Counted from the stretch's first letter, positions 7,876-16,709 are shown. The stretch is DNA of 33,596 nucleotides from Paracoccaceae bacterium (GCA_027484915.1 JAIXSA010000007.1:1-33596); one strand, 5' to 3'. Translations and numbers: made by a program. The notes: generated from the letters alone by a model not told the origin.

Positions 7876-8312
7876 CCCTTGTGTCGCATTTCCAGCTGCG
7901 CCAGCCTCACCTGGCGCAGAGCCTCGACGAGAAGGGCCGTCAGCAGCCCGAAGCTGAGGAACCCATTGACTGCCGCCATCGCCGCCAAGATACGCCACTC
8001 TGGGTGCGAGACGATATCCCCCAGACCAAGGGTCGAGAAGGCGACGATGGCGAAATAGACCGACTCCTCCATCGTGGCGAAGGCCCCAAGCTCGTGCAGG
8101 ACAAGCGCCCAGATCCAGACACCGACCGACAGGACCATCAGGACCCATAACCCCACTCCGACCAGCATCAGCAGCAGTTTCGGCCGCTGCGGTGGCCGGA
8201 TCAGCCAAGGATGGGCCAGGCGGAAGGCGCTTTCCAGAAGCAGCGCGGCCAGCGCCATCACCAGGACGTTTAGGACCAAGAGCCCGGACCCTAGGGCGAT
8301 CTGCAATAGCAT
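7872..8312 (-). CDS. Small two-TM ion channel (potassium-channel pore family)
   Basis: 146 aa. Hydrophobic segments lie near residues 3-30, 47-73 and 107-130, with a re-entrant pore region ending FSTLGLGDI (residues 92-100). TLGLGD (94-99) stands where K+ channels have TVGYGD, so this is an Ion_trans_2-type pore with a Leu in place of the Tyr of the filter. No ligand-binding or voltage-sensor domain is attached. Ion selectivity is not known. It converges on slt, sharing the tetranucleotide CTAG so that the two stop codons overlap by two bases. Confidence 0.75.
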   Translation of the reverse strand: MLLQIALGSGLLVLNVLVMALAALLLESAFRLAHPWLIRPPQRPKLLLMLVGVGLWVLMVLSVGVWIWALVLHELGAFATMEESVYFAIVAFSTLGLGDIVSHPEWRILAAMAAVNGFLSFGLLTALLVEALRQVRLAQLEMRHKG

Positions 8313-8361
8313 GGCATGCCTTCTGGACTAAGCCTGCCGCAGACCTTATCTGAACCAGATC

Positions 8362-8841
8362 ATGGTGGCCAAGTCCGATCCCAACTCCAAGCTGATCGCC
8401 GAGAACCGGCGGGCGCGTTTCGATTACAGCATCGAAAGCGATCTTGAGGCTGGCATCATGCTGTTCGGCTCGGAAGTGAAAAGCCTGCGCCAGGGCGGAT
8501 CGAACATCGCGGAAAGCTATGCCAGCGTCGAAGGCGGCGAGCTTTGGCTGATCAACGGCTACATCGCGCCCTATCTGCAGGCCAAGACCTTCGGGCATGA
8601 GGAGCGGCGGCGGCGGAAGCTTCTGGTGTCCAAGAAGGAACTTTCGCGCCTGTGGAGTGCCGTGGGCCGCGAAGGCATGACCATCGTGCCGATGAAGATG
8701 TACTTCAATGACCGCGGGATCGTGAAGCTGAAGCTCGGCATCGCCAAGGGCAAGAAGCTTGCCGACAAACGCGAGACCAGCGCCAAGCGCGACTGGGCCC
8801 GCGACAAGGCGCGCCTGCTGAAGCAGAACAGCCGCGGCTGA
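8362..8841 (+). CDS. smpB: SsrA-binding protein SmpB
   Basis: 159 aa, full length. Hallmarks are the N-terminal [16 protein letters not shown], the [11 protein letters not shown] segment of the OB-fold, [18 protein letters not shown], and a basic C-terminal tail ([19 protein letters not shown]). It binds tmRNA and delivers it to stalled ribosomes for trans-translation. The gene is solitary here, 49 bases downstream of the divergently oriented channel gene. The ATG at 8362 has only a weak Shine-Dalgarno, but [16 protein letters not shown] is the normal family start. Confidence 0.96.
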   Translation: MVAKSDPNSKLIAENRRARFDYSIESDLEAGIMLFGSEVKSLRQGGSNIAESYASVEGGELWLINGYIAPYLQAKTFGHEERRRRKLLVSKKELSRLWSAVGREGMTIVPMKMYFNDRGIVKLKLGIAKGKKLADKRETSAKRDWARDKARLLKQNSRG

Positions 8842-8968
8842 TCTGCAGTTTCCCACGTCGCTTGCCCGACCTGCGGCGGTCGTGTCGAACCTCGAGATGG
8901 GTGCCCCGCGCCGCTTGCAAGGCTTCCGTGGCGGTGCATATATCCGATGCAACCCCGGGAGGCCGCAC

Positions 8969-9832
8969 ATGACCCCATCGCCGCAGGACGACCCAAGGAC
9001 GCTGGTCTCGACCGACTGGCTGGCGAAACACCTGCGCGACCCCGACCTGCGGGTGCTGGACGCAAGCTGGTACCTGCCCGTGATGAACCGGGACGCCAAG
9101 GCGGAATATGCCGCCGCCCATATCCCCGGCGCGCGGTTCTTCGACATAGACGAGATCTCCGACCAGCGGTCGTCCCTTCCCCACATGGCCCCGCCGCCGG
9201 AAAAGTTCATCTCCCGGATGCGGGCGATGGGCGTCGGTGACGGGCATCAGGTCGTGGTCTATGACGGGGCCGGGATCTTCTCTGCCGCGCGGGTCTGGTG
9301 GACCTTCCGCCTGATGGGCAAGACCGACGTGGCCGTTCTGGACGGCGGTTTCCCCAAATGGCAGGCCGAGGGCCGAGAGATCGAGGATATGCCGCCGGTG
9401 ATCCGCGACCGGCACATGACCGTTTCCCGCCAGAACCACCTGGTGAAGGACGTCACGCAAGTCGCCCATGCGGCGAAGCTGGGCGAGGCCGAGATCCTCG
9501 ACGCCCGCGCTGCCCCCCGCTTTAGGGGTGAGGCGCCGGAACCCCGGGCGGGTCTGCGGTCGGGGCATATTCCGAGGTCGAAGAACATTCCGTTTGCCGA
9601 CGTCCTGAACCCGGACGGCACGATGAAACCCCCGGCAGAGCTGAAGGCGGTCTTCGAGGCGGCTGGCGTGGACGTGAAGAAGCCCGCGATCACCACCTGC
9701 GGCTCGGGCATGACGGCGGCGGTCCTGTCGCTGGCGCTGGAGCGGATCGGGCACCGGAACCATTCGCTGTACGACGGATCCTGGGCTGAATGGGGCATGT
9801 ATGACGACCTGCGGGTGGCGACGGGGCCGTAA
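8969..9832 (+). CDS. sseA: 3-mercaptopyruvate sulfurtransferase (two rhodanese domains)
   Basis: 287 aa, two tandem rhodanese domains. The N-terminal (inactive) one contains VLDASWYLP and YAAAHIPGARFFDID. The C-terminal one carries the active loop TTCGSGMTA, with the catalytic Cys at residue 244. CGSGxT is the mercaptopyruvate sulfurtransferase type rather than the CRKGV/T of thiosulfate sulfurtransferases. It moves sulfur from 3-mercaptopyruvate to cyanide or thiol acceptors. ATG 8969 has GGGAGG six bases upstream (8957-8962); the in-frame ATG at 8882 would add non-family sequence. A downstream aminotransferase could supply mercaptopyruvate from cysteine, which is inference. Confidence 0.92.
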   Translation: MTPSPQDDPRTLVSTDWLAKHLRDPDLRVLDASWYLPVMNRDAKAEYAAAHIPGARFFDIDEISDQRSSLPHMAPPPEKFISRMRAMGVGDGHQVVVYDGAGIFSAARVWWTFRLMGKTDVAVLDGGFPKWQAEGREIEDMPPVIRDRHMTVSRQNHLVKDVTQVAHAAKLGEAEILDARAAPRFRGEAPEPRAGLRSGHIPRSKNIPFADVLNPDGTMKPPAELKAVFEAAGVDVKKPAITTCGSGMTAAVLSLALERIGHRNHSLYDGSWAEWGMYDDLRVATGP

Positions 9833-9894
9833 CGCTTCTTGCCGTTGCCGGAGGGTTATGGCACTGGGCTGGCGTCCAGAACCCGGGAAATCCG

Positions 9895-11070
9895 ATGCTC
9901 GAAACCCTTACTCCCCAGCCGCAGGACAAGATCCTGCAACTCATCGCCATGTACCGGGACGACCCCCGGACCACCAAAATCGACCTTGGCGTCGGCGTCT
10001 ACAAGGACGCGACCGGCCTGACCCCGGTGATGCGGGCGGTGAAGGCGGCGGAAAAACAGCTGTGGGAGACCGAGAAGACCAAGACCTACACGGGTCTCGC
10101 CGGTGAGCCCGCCTATAACGCCGCGCTGGTGGGGATGATCCTGGGTGAAGGCTTCGCTGATCGTGCGGCCTCGGTCGCGACGCCGGGCGGGACGGGCGCG
10201 ATCCGGCAGGCACTGGAACTGATCAAGATGGCCAACCCCAAGGCCCGCGTCTGGATGTCCGCGCCGACCTGGCCGAACCATCCGTCGATCGTGAAGTACC
10301 TTGGCATGACCGGGGTGGAGTACCGGTATTTCAACGTGGCGACCTCGGGCATCGAGTTCCCCGGGCTGATGGCCGACCTCGAAGGCGTCGCTGCGGGCGA
10401 TGCGGTCCTGCTGCACGGCTGCTGCCACAACCCCACGGGCGCGAACCTTGATGGCTCGCAGTGGGATCAGGTGATCGCCCTTCTGCAGAGGAAGGGCGCG
10501 GTGCCGTTCGTCGACCTTGCCTACCAGGGCTTCGGCGACGGGCTGGAGGAAGACGCGGCGGCGACGCGGAAGATCGCGGCGGCCTTCCCCGAGGTGCTGA
10601 TCGCCGCCTCGTGCTCGAAGAACTTCGGCATCTATCGTGAGCGGACGGGCATCCTGATCGCCCTGACCTCCCCCGACCGGAAAGCCGTGGTGCAGGGCAA
10701 CCTGAACTTCCTGAACCGCCAGAACTACAGCTTCCCCCCCGACCACGGCGCGCGGCTGGTGACGATGATCCTTGAGGACGCGGCGCTGACCGCAGAGTGG
10801 AAGCAGGAGCTGGAGGAGGTCCGCCAGAACATGCTGGGTCTGCGCAAGCAGCTGGCCGATGAGCTGCGCCGCGCAACGAACTCTGACCGCTTCGACTTCG
10901 TCGCCGCGCATCGCGGCATGTTCAGCCGCCTGGGCCTGACCGAGGCGCAGGTGAACCGGCTGCGTGAAGAGCATGGCATCTACATGGTCGGCGACAGCCG
11001 GATCAACATCGCGGGCCTGAACGCCAAGACCGTGCCGGTGCTCGCCGCTGCCATCGCGCAGGTGATCTGA
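9895..11070 (+). CDS. Aromatic/aspartate aminotransferase (class I, AspC/TyrB-like)
   Basis: 391 aa, fold-type I PLP aminotransferase of the Ia subgroup. Landmarks are the N-terminal KIDLGVGVYKD, YTGLAGEPAYNAA, the CCHNPTGANLD loop, and the PLP Schiff-base lysine K242 in SCSKNFGIYRERTG. The Arg of YRERTG binds phosphate, and SRINIAGL near the C-terminus carries the substrate carboxylate Arg. It transfers amino groups between aspartate, tyrosine or phenylalanine and 2-oxoglutarate. It follows sseA by 62 bases and precedes an EamA exporter by 5 bases, so probably an operon. AspC versus TyrB cannot be settled by eye. Confidence 0.9.
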   Translation: MLETLTPQPQDKILQLIAMYRDDPRTTKIDLGVGVYKDATGLTPVMRAVKAAEKQLWETEKTKTYTGLAGEPAYNAALVGMILGEGFADRAASVATPGGTGAIRQALELIKMANPKARVWMSAPTWPNHPSIVKYLGMTGVEYRYFNVATSGIEFPGLMADLEGVAAGDAVLLHGCCHNPTGANLDGSQWDQVIALLQRKGAVPFVDLAYQGFGDGLEEDAAATRKIAAAFPEVLIAASCSKNFGIYRERTGILIALTSPDRKAVVQGNLNFLNRQNYSFPPDHGARLVTMILEDAALTAEWKQELEEVRQNMLGLRKQLADELRRATNSDRFDFVAAHRGMFSRLGLTEAQVNRLREEHGIYMVGDSRINIAGLNAKTVPVLAAAIAQVI

Positions 11071-11075
11071 CACCG

Positions 11076-11951
11076 ATGCTGGCCGTCGTCCTGTCCCTTG
11101 CAGCGGCGGCGGCCTTTGCGGCTTCGGCGATGTTCATCGATTCGGTCTCGAGCCGGGTCGGGCCGCTGCAACTGTCGCGCTGGCAGATGAGCCTGGCCTT
11201 CCTGATGACCGCCGCCATCGTCACGGTCACAGGCGGCTGGCAGACCCTGGACCTGTCGATGGTTCTCTGGCTGACCGCCTCCTCCGCCTCGGGGATCATG
11301 GTCGGCTCGCTGACCTATATCGCGACGATCCGGTACACCGGCCCACGCATCTCCGCCCTCCTTTTCACCACCGCCTCGCCCTTCGCGCTGGCCCTGGGCT
11401 TCGCCTTCCGGGGCGAGACTGTCAGCCTGCTCCAGGCCGCCGGCGTCGGCCTGATCGTCGCCGGGATCGCGCTGGCCGTGATGGGTCCGAAACAGGACGA
11501 GGGCGCACGGACGCCAAAACCCCTGTGGATCGGAATCGGCCTTGGCCTTGTCACCTCCTTCGCGCAGGCGCTTGGCAGCATTCTCGCCCGCCCCGCCATG
11601 CTGGAGGGTGCCGACCCGGTGGCCGCGATGGTGGTGCGGTCGGGGACCGGGGCGCTGTTCTTCATCGCGCTACTGGCGCTTCCCGCCTTCCGCCCGGCTG
11701 CCCTGCCCTCACGCACCGAGATCCGACAAATCGGGTTCTCGGCGATGGCCGGGATGGTCGTCGGAATGTCCTTCCTGATGGCCGCCCTTGCACGCGGCGA
11801 CGTCGGGATCGTGACCACCCTCTCCTCGACCACGCCGATCCTGATCCTGCCGATGGTCTGGGCCGTCTACCGCCGGATGCCCGGGCCGCTCGCTTGGGTT
11901 GGCGCCGCGATGGCCGTGGTGGGAACTGCGCTGATCTCTGCCACCAGCTGA
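11076..11951 (+). CDS. EamA-family (DMT superfamily) permease
   Basis: 291 aa, about ten membrane helices in two repeats (LSLAAAAAFAASAMFIDSV at the start; AGVGLIVAGIALAVMG closes the first repeat; VGAAMAVVGTALISA the last). Unlike the other four EamA proteins here, the first half lacks the FGEKV motif (it has FRGETVSLLQA) and the linker is a hydrophilic PKQDEGARTPKP stretch near residues 138-149. The start lies 5 bases after the aminotransferase stop, so co-transcription is likely. A role exporting an amino acid or a related keto acid is suggested only by that neighbour. Confidence 0.85.
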   Translation: MLAVVLSLAAAAAFAASAMFIDSVSSRVGPLQLSRWQMSLAFLMTAAIVTVTGGWQTLDLSMVLWLTASSASGIMVGSLTYIATIRYTGPRISALLFTTASPFALALGFAFRGETVSLLQAAGVGLIVAGIALAVMGPKQDEGARTPKPLWIGIGLGLVTSFAQALGSILARPAMLEGADPVAAMVVRSGTGALFFIALLALPAFRPAALPSRTEIRQIGFSAMAGMVVGMSFLMAALARGDVGIVTTLSSTTPILILPMVWAVYRRMPGPLAWVGAAMAVVGTALISATS

Positions 11952-12008
11952 GGCTTGGCAGACCCCCGCCCCCGTGATTGACTGCGGCGAAAATCCGGGG
12001 GGATGACG

Positions 12009-13328
12009 ATGGCCAAGGCAGCACAGCGGATCACTGCCGAGGAAGCGGCGGCGCTGGTCCGGTCGGGCATGTGGCTGGACTACGGGGCGGTGCTGGGCCA
12101 GCCCGACGCCTTCGACGAGGCACTGGCGAAGCGGCTGGGAGAGGTCACGAACCTGCGGTTCCGCTCCGTCCTCACCGCCCGCCCCCGCGCGGTGCTAGAG
12201 GCGGACCCGGAGGCGCGGCACGTCCACTGGTTCTCGACCCATTTCTCGGGCTACGACCGCCGGAAGCACGACGCCGGGATGGCGCATTACCTGCCGGTGA
12301 ACCTGGGCGAGGTGCCCGACTACTACCGCCGTTTCATCGACCCGCCGGACATCGTGGTCTTCAAGACCGCACCGATGGATGAAGGGGGGTTCTTCAACTT
12401 TGGCCCGAACACCCTGTGGATGCGGGCGCTGGTGGAGCGGGGGCGCGTGGTGATCGTCGAGGAGACGCCGACGCTGCCTTACGTGATGGGCGAAGGGACC
12501 GGGGTGCATGTGTCCGAGGTGGACTACATCATCCAAGGCTTCGACCGGCCGATGGCGGAGCTTCCGAAACCTCCGGCGACGGAGGTCGACAAGGCCGTCG
12601 CCCGCCTGATCGCGGCGGAGGTGGAGGACGGGTCCTGCCTGCAGATCGGGATCGGGGGGATGCCGAACGCGGTCTGCTCCTTGCTGGCGGAAAGCCCGGT
12701 GCAGGACTTGGGCATCCATACCGAGATGATGACGGACGGGATCGTGGACCTGTACCGCGCGGGGCGGGTGACGGGGGCGAGAAAGCAGCTGAACCCGGGC
12801 AAGATGGTCTGCACCTTCGCGCTCGGGGCGCAGTATCTGTATGACTTCGTCGACCGGAACCCGGAGGTGGAGTTCCACCCGGTCGACTATACGAACCTGC
12901 CGCACAACATCATGCGGAACGACCGGGTGGTGTCGATCAACAACACGACCCAGATCGACCTGCAGGGGCAGGCGGCATCGGAGACGGACGGGTTCCGGCA
13001 TATCTCGGGTACTGGCGGGCAGCTGCAGTTCGTGCGGGGGGCCTATGGGTCGCGGGGGGGGAAGAGCTTCATGTGTCTGGCGTCCACCTACGAGAAGAAG
13101 GGGGAGCGGAGGAGCCGGATCGTGACGGCGCTGACCCGGGGGAACGTGGTGACGACGCCCAGGACGGACATGATGTATGTGGTGACCGAGTACGGGATGG
13201 TGAACCTGAAGGGGCGATCGATTGCCGAGCGGGCGCGGGCGTTGATTTCCATCGCGCACCCGGATTTCCGGGAGGAGCTGGAGCGGGACGCCTATGAGCA
13301 CCGGCTGATCCCGCGGGGGTTCTTCTGA
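12009..13328 (+). CDS. Acetyl-CoA hydrolase/transferase family CoA-transferase
   Basis: 439 aa. Sequence features fit the Cat1/4-hydroxybutyrate CoA-transferase family: GVHVSEVDYIIQG, the glycine loop LQIGIGGMPNAV, the catalytic glutamate in GIHTEMMTDGIVDL (E239), and GTGGQLQFVRGAYGSRGGKS near the C-terminus. It swaps CoA between short-chain acyl-CoA and acids such as acetate, propionate or butyrate. An in-frame ATG at 12003 exists, but the GGGGGG Shine-Dalgarno (11997-12002) abuts it. ATG 12009 has correct six-base spacing and is preferred. An intrinsic terminator follows at once. Exact acyl substrate unknown; possible link to the acetate metabolism served by mcl1 is inference. Confidence 0.85.
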   Translation: MAKAAQRITAEEAAALVRSGMWLDYGAVLGQPDAFDEALAKRLGEVTNLRFRSVLTARPRAVLEADPEARHVHWFSTHFSGYDRRKHDAGMAHYLPVNLGEVPDYYRRFIDPPDIVVFKTAPMDEGGFFNFGPNTLWMRALVERGRVVIVEETPTLPYVMGEGTGVHVSEVDYIIQGFDRPMAELPKPPATEVDKAVARLIAAEVEDGSCLQIGIGGMPNAVCSLLAESPVQDLGIHTEMMTDGIVDLYRAGRVTGARKQLNPGKMVCTFALGAQYLYDFVDRNPEVEFHPVDYTNLPHNIMRNDRVVSINNTTQIDLQGQAASETDGFRHISGTGGQLQFVRGAYGSRGGKSFMCLASTYEKKGERRSRIVTALTRGNVVTTPRTDMMYVVTEYGMVNLKGRSIAERARALISIAHPDFREELERDAYEHRLIPRGFF

Positions 13329-13330
13329 GG

Positions 13331-13355
13331 CGCGCCGCGCGTGGCGCGGTTTTTG
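13331..13355 (+). terminator. Rho-independent terminator after the CoA-transferase
   Basis: Stem CGCGCC (13332-13337) and GGCGCG (13344-13349) is followed by G and five T (13351-13355), starting three bases after the stop codon. The remaining ~245 bases to the next gene hold no recognisable gene; they include a GGGGATATTTG motif (13515-13525). Confidence 0.8.
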
Positions 13356-13602
13356 GGACTTTTGAAATCAAGGGCTTGGCTGCGGGCGTTCAGGATCTGT
13401 TAACGCCTTGCGGGTGGGAGCGGTTTTCAGATCGAGCGCCGTTCAACGCGTGCCTTTTGTCTCGCCGTATTTTGTGAAGGACACAGAACGGCTCGGGTGT
13501 GCACGCCGCGCGGGGATATTTGTGCACATGTGAAAGTCATTCGGGCCAAGGTTTCCCACAGCCTCTCCGGTTCCCTTTCTGGCTGGCAGATGCGCGGCGC
13601 CC

Positions 13603-14478
13603 TCAGGTCGCGGCGGCGGTGCGGGCGCGCCAGGCGGCGAGGAGTCCGGCCACGGCGATCAGGCCCATCCCGGTGAAGCCAGGCGCATCGGGAAGCTGTT
13701 CGAAGACAAGCCAGCCGAGCAGCGTGGCAAAGGCGATGTGGCTGTAGTTCACCGGGGCGAGGGTGGAGGCCGGGGCCTCGCGGTAGGCCGTCGTCAGGAG
13801 GAGGTGCCCCACGGTCGCGCAGGTACCGTAGGCCAGGATCAGGCCGATGTCGGGAAGGGTCGGCATCGTCTCGCCGCCAATGACCAGGGTCGCGCCCACC
13901 GACAGGACGGACCCGACCAATGCCGTGTGGAAGAGGAGGGACATGGTGGTTTCGGTCCGGGTCAGGATCCGGGTCAGGAGGTGGTAGCCGGTGCCGAGGG
14001 CGGCGTTGATCAGGCAGAGGATCACGCCCCAGGTGTCTAGACCGCTGCCGGGGCGGGCGATGAGGAGGACCCCCGCAAAGCCCAGGGCGGCGCAGATCCA
14101 GCCGACGAGGCTGACCTTCTCGCCCAGGATCGGGCCGGAGGCGAGCATCAGAAGGACGGGGGTGATGTAGATGATCGCAACCGTCTCGGCGACGGGCATC
14201 ACGCGGAGGGCGAGGAGCATCGTCACGGTCGCCACGGCAAGGAGGAGGCCGCGCAGAAGGACGAGGCCAGTGCGCTGGGTGGCCCAGACGGCGCTGCGGT
14301 GACGGGGCCACATGGTGACGAGGACGAGGATCAGGTTGATCAGGTAGCGGGCCGAGAGGACCATCGTCGCGGCGTAGAGCATCGAGAGATGCTTGCCGAG
14401 GGTGTCACCCAGGGCAAAGAGCAGCGTCGCGGCCAGAACCAGGGCCACGCCTTTCAGGGGATTGCCGTCGCGGTGCAT
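13603..14478 (-). CDS. EamA-family (DMT superfamily) permease
   Basis: 291 aa, ten predicted helices in two EamA repeats. Repeat one ends with LGEKVSLVGWICAALGFAGVLLIARPG. Repeat two ends with the APVNYSHIAFATLLGWLVF segment, in which (A/V)APxxYS is a recurrent feature of this subfamily. ATG 14478 (MHRDGNPLKG) directly precedes the first helix. It stands alone, convergent with the CoA-transferase. About 308 bases separate its start from the amtB stop and hold only the amtB terminator hairpins. Substrate unknown. Confidence 0.85.
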   Translation of the reverse strand: MHRDGNPLKGVALVLAATLLFALGDTLGKHLSMLYAATMVLSARYLINLILVLVTMWPRHRSAVWATQRTGLVLLRGLLLAVATVTMLLALRVMPVAETVAIIYITPVLLMLASGPILGEKVSLVGWICAALGFAGVLLIARPGSGLDTWGVILCLINAALGTGYHLLTRILTRTETTMSLLFHTALVGSVLSVGATLVIGGETMPTLPDIGLILAYGTCATVGHLLLTTAYREAPASTLAPVNYSHIAFATLLGWLVFEQLPDAPGFTGMGLIAVAGLLAAWRARTAAAT

Positions 14479-14700
14479 GCAGGTGTCCTCGTCGGGCGGA
14501 CCCTAGACCGGCTGCGCGGCAAGGGGAAGGGTGGGTTGACCTGGGTCCGGACTGGCCCTGCCCACGCGCGGGCAGGTGGCGGCAGGTAGGAAGGTCAATG
14601 GGTTAGCCGTGGACGTTCATCGCCGCTTAACCAAGGTGCGGGCTCGGCCGACGCGGGCGTGTGGAGACTACGCAGGACCTGGTCCGGGCGTTCCCCGCAA

Positions 14701-14737
14701 ACGGAAACGGCCCGTGGGGGGAGGACCCACGGGCCGT
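14701..14737 (-). terminator. Strong intrinsic terminator of glnK-amtB
   Basis: Perfect 12-bp stem, ACGGCCCGTGGG (14707-14718) and CCCACGGGCCGT (14726-14737), loop of 7. On the minus strand it is followed by TTTCCGTTTG (complement of 14697-14706). It lies about 50 bases beyond the amtB stop. Confidence 0.75.
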
Positions 14738-14745
14738 CTGGTTGC

Positions 14746-14775
14746 GGCGACAGGAGGGAGGAGGGTCCTGTCGCC
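14746..14775 (-). terminator. Second hairpin between amtB stop and terminator
   Basis: Perfect 10-bp stem, GGCGACAGGA (14746-14755) and TCCTGTCGCC (14766-14775), with a purine-rich 10-base loop. It starts 11 bases past the amtB stop and lacks a T-run. It may protect the mRNA 3' end or act in tandem with the following terminator. Confidence 0.55.
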
Positions 14776-14786
14776 GGGTCGTTGGC

Positions 14787-16202
14787 TTAGTAGTTGTAGG
14801 CGCTTTCGCCATGCGAGGTCTGGTCCAGGCCCTGACGTTCGTCGTCCGCCGAGGGGCGCAGGCCGAAGACCAGCTTGATGACGTAGAAGAGCACGAAGGA
14901 CACGATGCCGGTCCAGAGCACGGTCACGCAGACAGCCTTGAGCTGGGTGAAGACCTGCGCGCCCATGTCGTAGGTACCAGCCACCGCCGGGAAGACGGTA
15001 TAGTCGTACCAGCCCTGGCCGCCGAGTGCCGGGTCGGCGACGATGCCGGTGCCGATGGCGCCGACGATCCCGCCCACACCGTGGACACCGAACACGTCGA
15101 GGCTGTCGTCAAAGCCCATCGCCTTCTTCGCCGTCGAGACGAAGATGTAGCAGATCGGCGAGACGACGAGGCCGAGGACCAGCGCGCCGCCCGGCGAGGC
15201 GAAGCCTGCTGCCGGGGTGATGGCGACAAGGCCCGCGACTGCCCCGGTCACGGCGCCCAGAAGCGAGGGGCGGCCGTGGCGGACCTGCTCGACCAGGACC
15301 CAGGAGAGGGTCGCGGCGGCAGCGGCGACGAGGGTATTGAGGAAGGCAAGCGCGGTAAGGCCGTTCGATTCAAGGTTGGAACCCGCGTTGAAGCCGAACC
15401 AGCCGACCCAGAGGAGCGAGGCCCCGACCATCGTCAGCGTCAGACTGTGGGGGGGCATCGGTTCCTTGTTGAAGCCCACCCGCTTACCGACCACATAGCA
15501 GCCGACCAGCCCCGCGATCCCGGCGTTGATGTGGACGACGGTGCCGCCTGCGAAATCAAGCGCGCCCATGCCCCAGAGGTAACCCATGTCGCCTGCATAT
15601 TCCGGAACCGACAGGAAGTCCGGGCCGGCCCAGAACCACACCATGTGGGCAATCGGGTAGTAGGCGAAGAGCGTCCAGCCGATGCAGAACAGCATCAGCG
15701 GCCAGAACTTGATGCGCTCGGCGAAGGCCCCGATGATCAGCGCCGGCGTGATGCAGGCAAAAGTCATCTGGAAGATCACGAAGGCATATTCCGGGATGTA
15801 GACATTGTTCGAGAAGGTCGCGGCGTAGGTGCCGGTACCGACCCCTGCGAGCATGGCTTTCGACAGCCCGCCGATGAAGGGCGAGCCGGGCGTGAAGGCA
15901 AGGCTGTAGCCCACGGCGATCCACATGACCGCGCCCACGGACACGATGATGAGGACCTGCATCAGGAGGCTGAGCATGTTCTTGGTGCGCACAAGCCCGC
16001 CGTAGAAGAGGGCCAGCGCCGGGATCGCCATCATCAGCACCAGGGCCGAAGAGATCAGCATCCAGGTGGTGTCACCCTTGTCGACCATCGTCGCCATCTG
16101 CTCGACGGTCGGGTTCTGGATCGGCCCGTCCTGTGCCAGCGCCGGCAGGGCGGCCAGTGCGGCGGCAATCGCGCCTAGGCCAAGTTTGGTTTGCATTCTC
16201 AT
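14787..16202 (-). CDS. amtB: Ammonium transporter AmtB
   Basis: 471 aa, with a cleavable signal peptide (MRMQTKLGLGAIAAALAALPALAQ, cleavage ALA-Q) and eleven predicted membrane helices. Family signatures include ALALFYGGLVRTKN, DFAGGTVVHINAG, the pore-histidine regions (YPIAHMVWFW and DVFGVHGVGG) and GFNAGSN. It conducts ammonium across the inner membrane and is gated by binding of deuridylylated GlnK. Start ATG 16202 is supported by AAAAGGGGA upstream; an ATG two codons later is an alternative. It is 29 bases downstream of glnK, the classical glnK-amtB operon, and ends in tandem hairpins. Confidence 0.96.
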   Translation of the reverse strand: MRMQTKLGLGAIAAALAALPALAQDGPIQNPTVEQMATMVDKGDTTWMLISSALVLMMAIPALALFYGGLVRTKNMLSLLMQVLIIVSVGAVMWIAVGYSLAFTPGSPFIGGLSKAMLAGVGTGTYAATFSNNVYIPEYAFVIFQMTFACITPALIIGAFAERIKFWPLMLFCIGWTLFAYYPIAHMVWFWAGPDFLSVPEYAGDMGYLWGMGALDFAGGTVVHINAGIAGLVGCYVVGKRVGFNKEPMPPHSLTLTMVGASLLWVGWFGFNAGSNLESNGLTALAFLNTLVAAAAATLSWVLVEQVRHGRPSLLGAVTGAVAGLVAITPAAGFASPGGALVLGLVVSPICYIFVSTAKKAMGFDDSLDVFGVHGVGGIVGAIGTGIVADPALGGQGWYDYTVFPAVAGTYDMGAQVFTQLKAVCVTVLWTGIVSFVLFYVIKLVFGLRPSADDERQGLDQTSHGESAYNY

Positions 16203-16231
16203 GTCAGGTTTTCCCCTTTTCCCCCACCGCG

Positions 16232-16570
16232 TCAGAGCGCGTCGTCATCGGTTTCACCGGTGCGCACCCGCACGGCGTGTTCTACGTCCAGGACGAAAAT
16301 CTTTCCGTCGCCGATCTTGTCGGTCTTCGCCGTCTTCTGGATCGTCGTGACGACCTGATCGGACAGGGCGTCGGAGACGACGATCTCGAGCCGGACCTTC
16401 GGCACGAAGTTCACGGCATATTCGGCACCACGGTAGATCTCGGTATGGCCCGACTGGCTGCCGAACCCCTTGATCTCGGTCACCATCATGCCGCGCACGC
16501 CGATGGCGGTCAGCGCCTCGCGGACCTCCTCGAGCTTGAACGGCTTGATTGCTGCAATGATGAGCTTCAC
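16232..16570 (-). CDS. glnK: Nitrogen regulatory protein PII
   Basis: 112 aa, complete PII trimer subunit. The T-loop carries the uridylylation site Y51 in RGAEYAVNFVPK. The B-loop region (KTDKIGDGKIFV) and the ATP/2-oxoglutarate contacts are intact. PII senses 2-oxoglutarate, ATP/ADP and glutamine (through GlnD) and blocks AmtB when nitrogen is sufficient. The start is GTG (16568-16570) with GAGGGG as Shine-Dalgarno. First gene of the glnK-amtB operon; its 243-base upstream region, shared with divergent PBP1A, contains two inverted repeats listed separately. Confidence 0.96.
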   Translation of the reverse strand: MKLIIAAIKPFKLEEVREALTAIGVRGMMVTEIKGFGSQSGHTEIYRGAEYAVNFVPKVRLEIVVSDALSDQVVTTIQKTAKTDKIGDGKIFVLDVEHAVRVRTGETDDDAL

Positions 16571-16583
16571 GTGCTTCCCCTCT

Positions 16584-16651
16584 CTTGTGCGGCATTCAGG
16601 GCGCGGACCCCTCGTTCGTCATGAGGGCGGGGAATGCCGCGCTTGCACAAG
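16584..16651 (-). promoter_or_regulatory. Interrupted inverted repeat in the glnK leader
   Basis: CTTGTGCGGCATTC (16584-16597) is matched in inverse orientation by GAATGCC (16632-16638) plus GCACAAG (16645-16651), with six extra bases between the two right-hand blocks. If transcribed, the folded stem would end right beside the glnK Shine-Dalgarno. It could equally be an operator pair. Function inferred only from position. Confidence 0.35.
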
Positions 16652-16684
16652 GAATGGACCGCCCGGAGGTTGCAGGCGGGGGGA

Positions 16685-16709
16685 ATAAGTGCACATTTTT
16701 TGCACTTAT
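16685..16709. promoter_or_regulatory. Inverted repeat ATAAGTGCA-N7-TGCACTTAT between glnK and PBP1A
   Basis: Perfect 9-base arms (16685-16693 and 16701-16709) around an A/T-rich CATTTTT centre. It lies 115-139 bases upstream of glnK and 105-129 upstream of the PBP1A start. TGCAC elements recall NtrC sites, but the arm orientation is opposite to the canonical enteric site. An operator for one of the divergent genes is plausible; the regulator is not identified. Confidence 0.4.

Noticed and set aside
6847-9210. Very long minus-strand open frame (787 codons) opposite slt, the channel and sseA
   Set aside because: High GC creates long antisense frames; the plus-strand proteins have clear motifs, whereas this translation has none.
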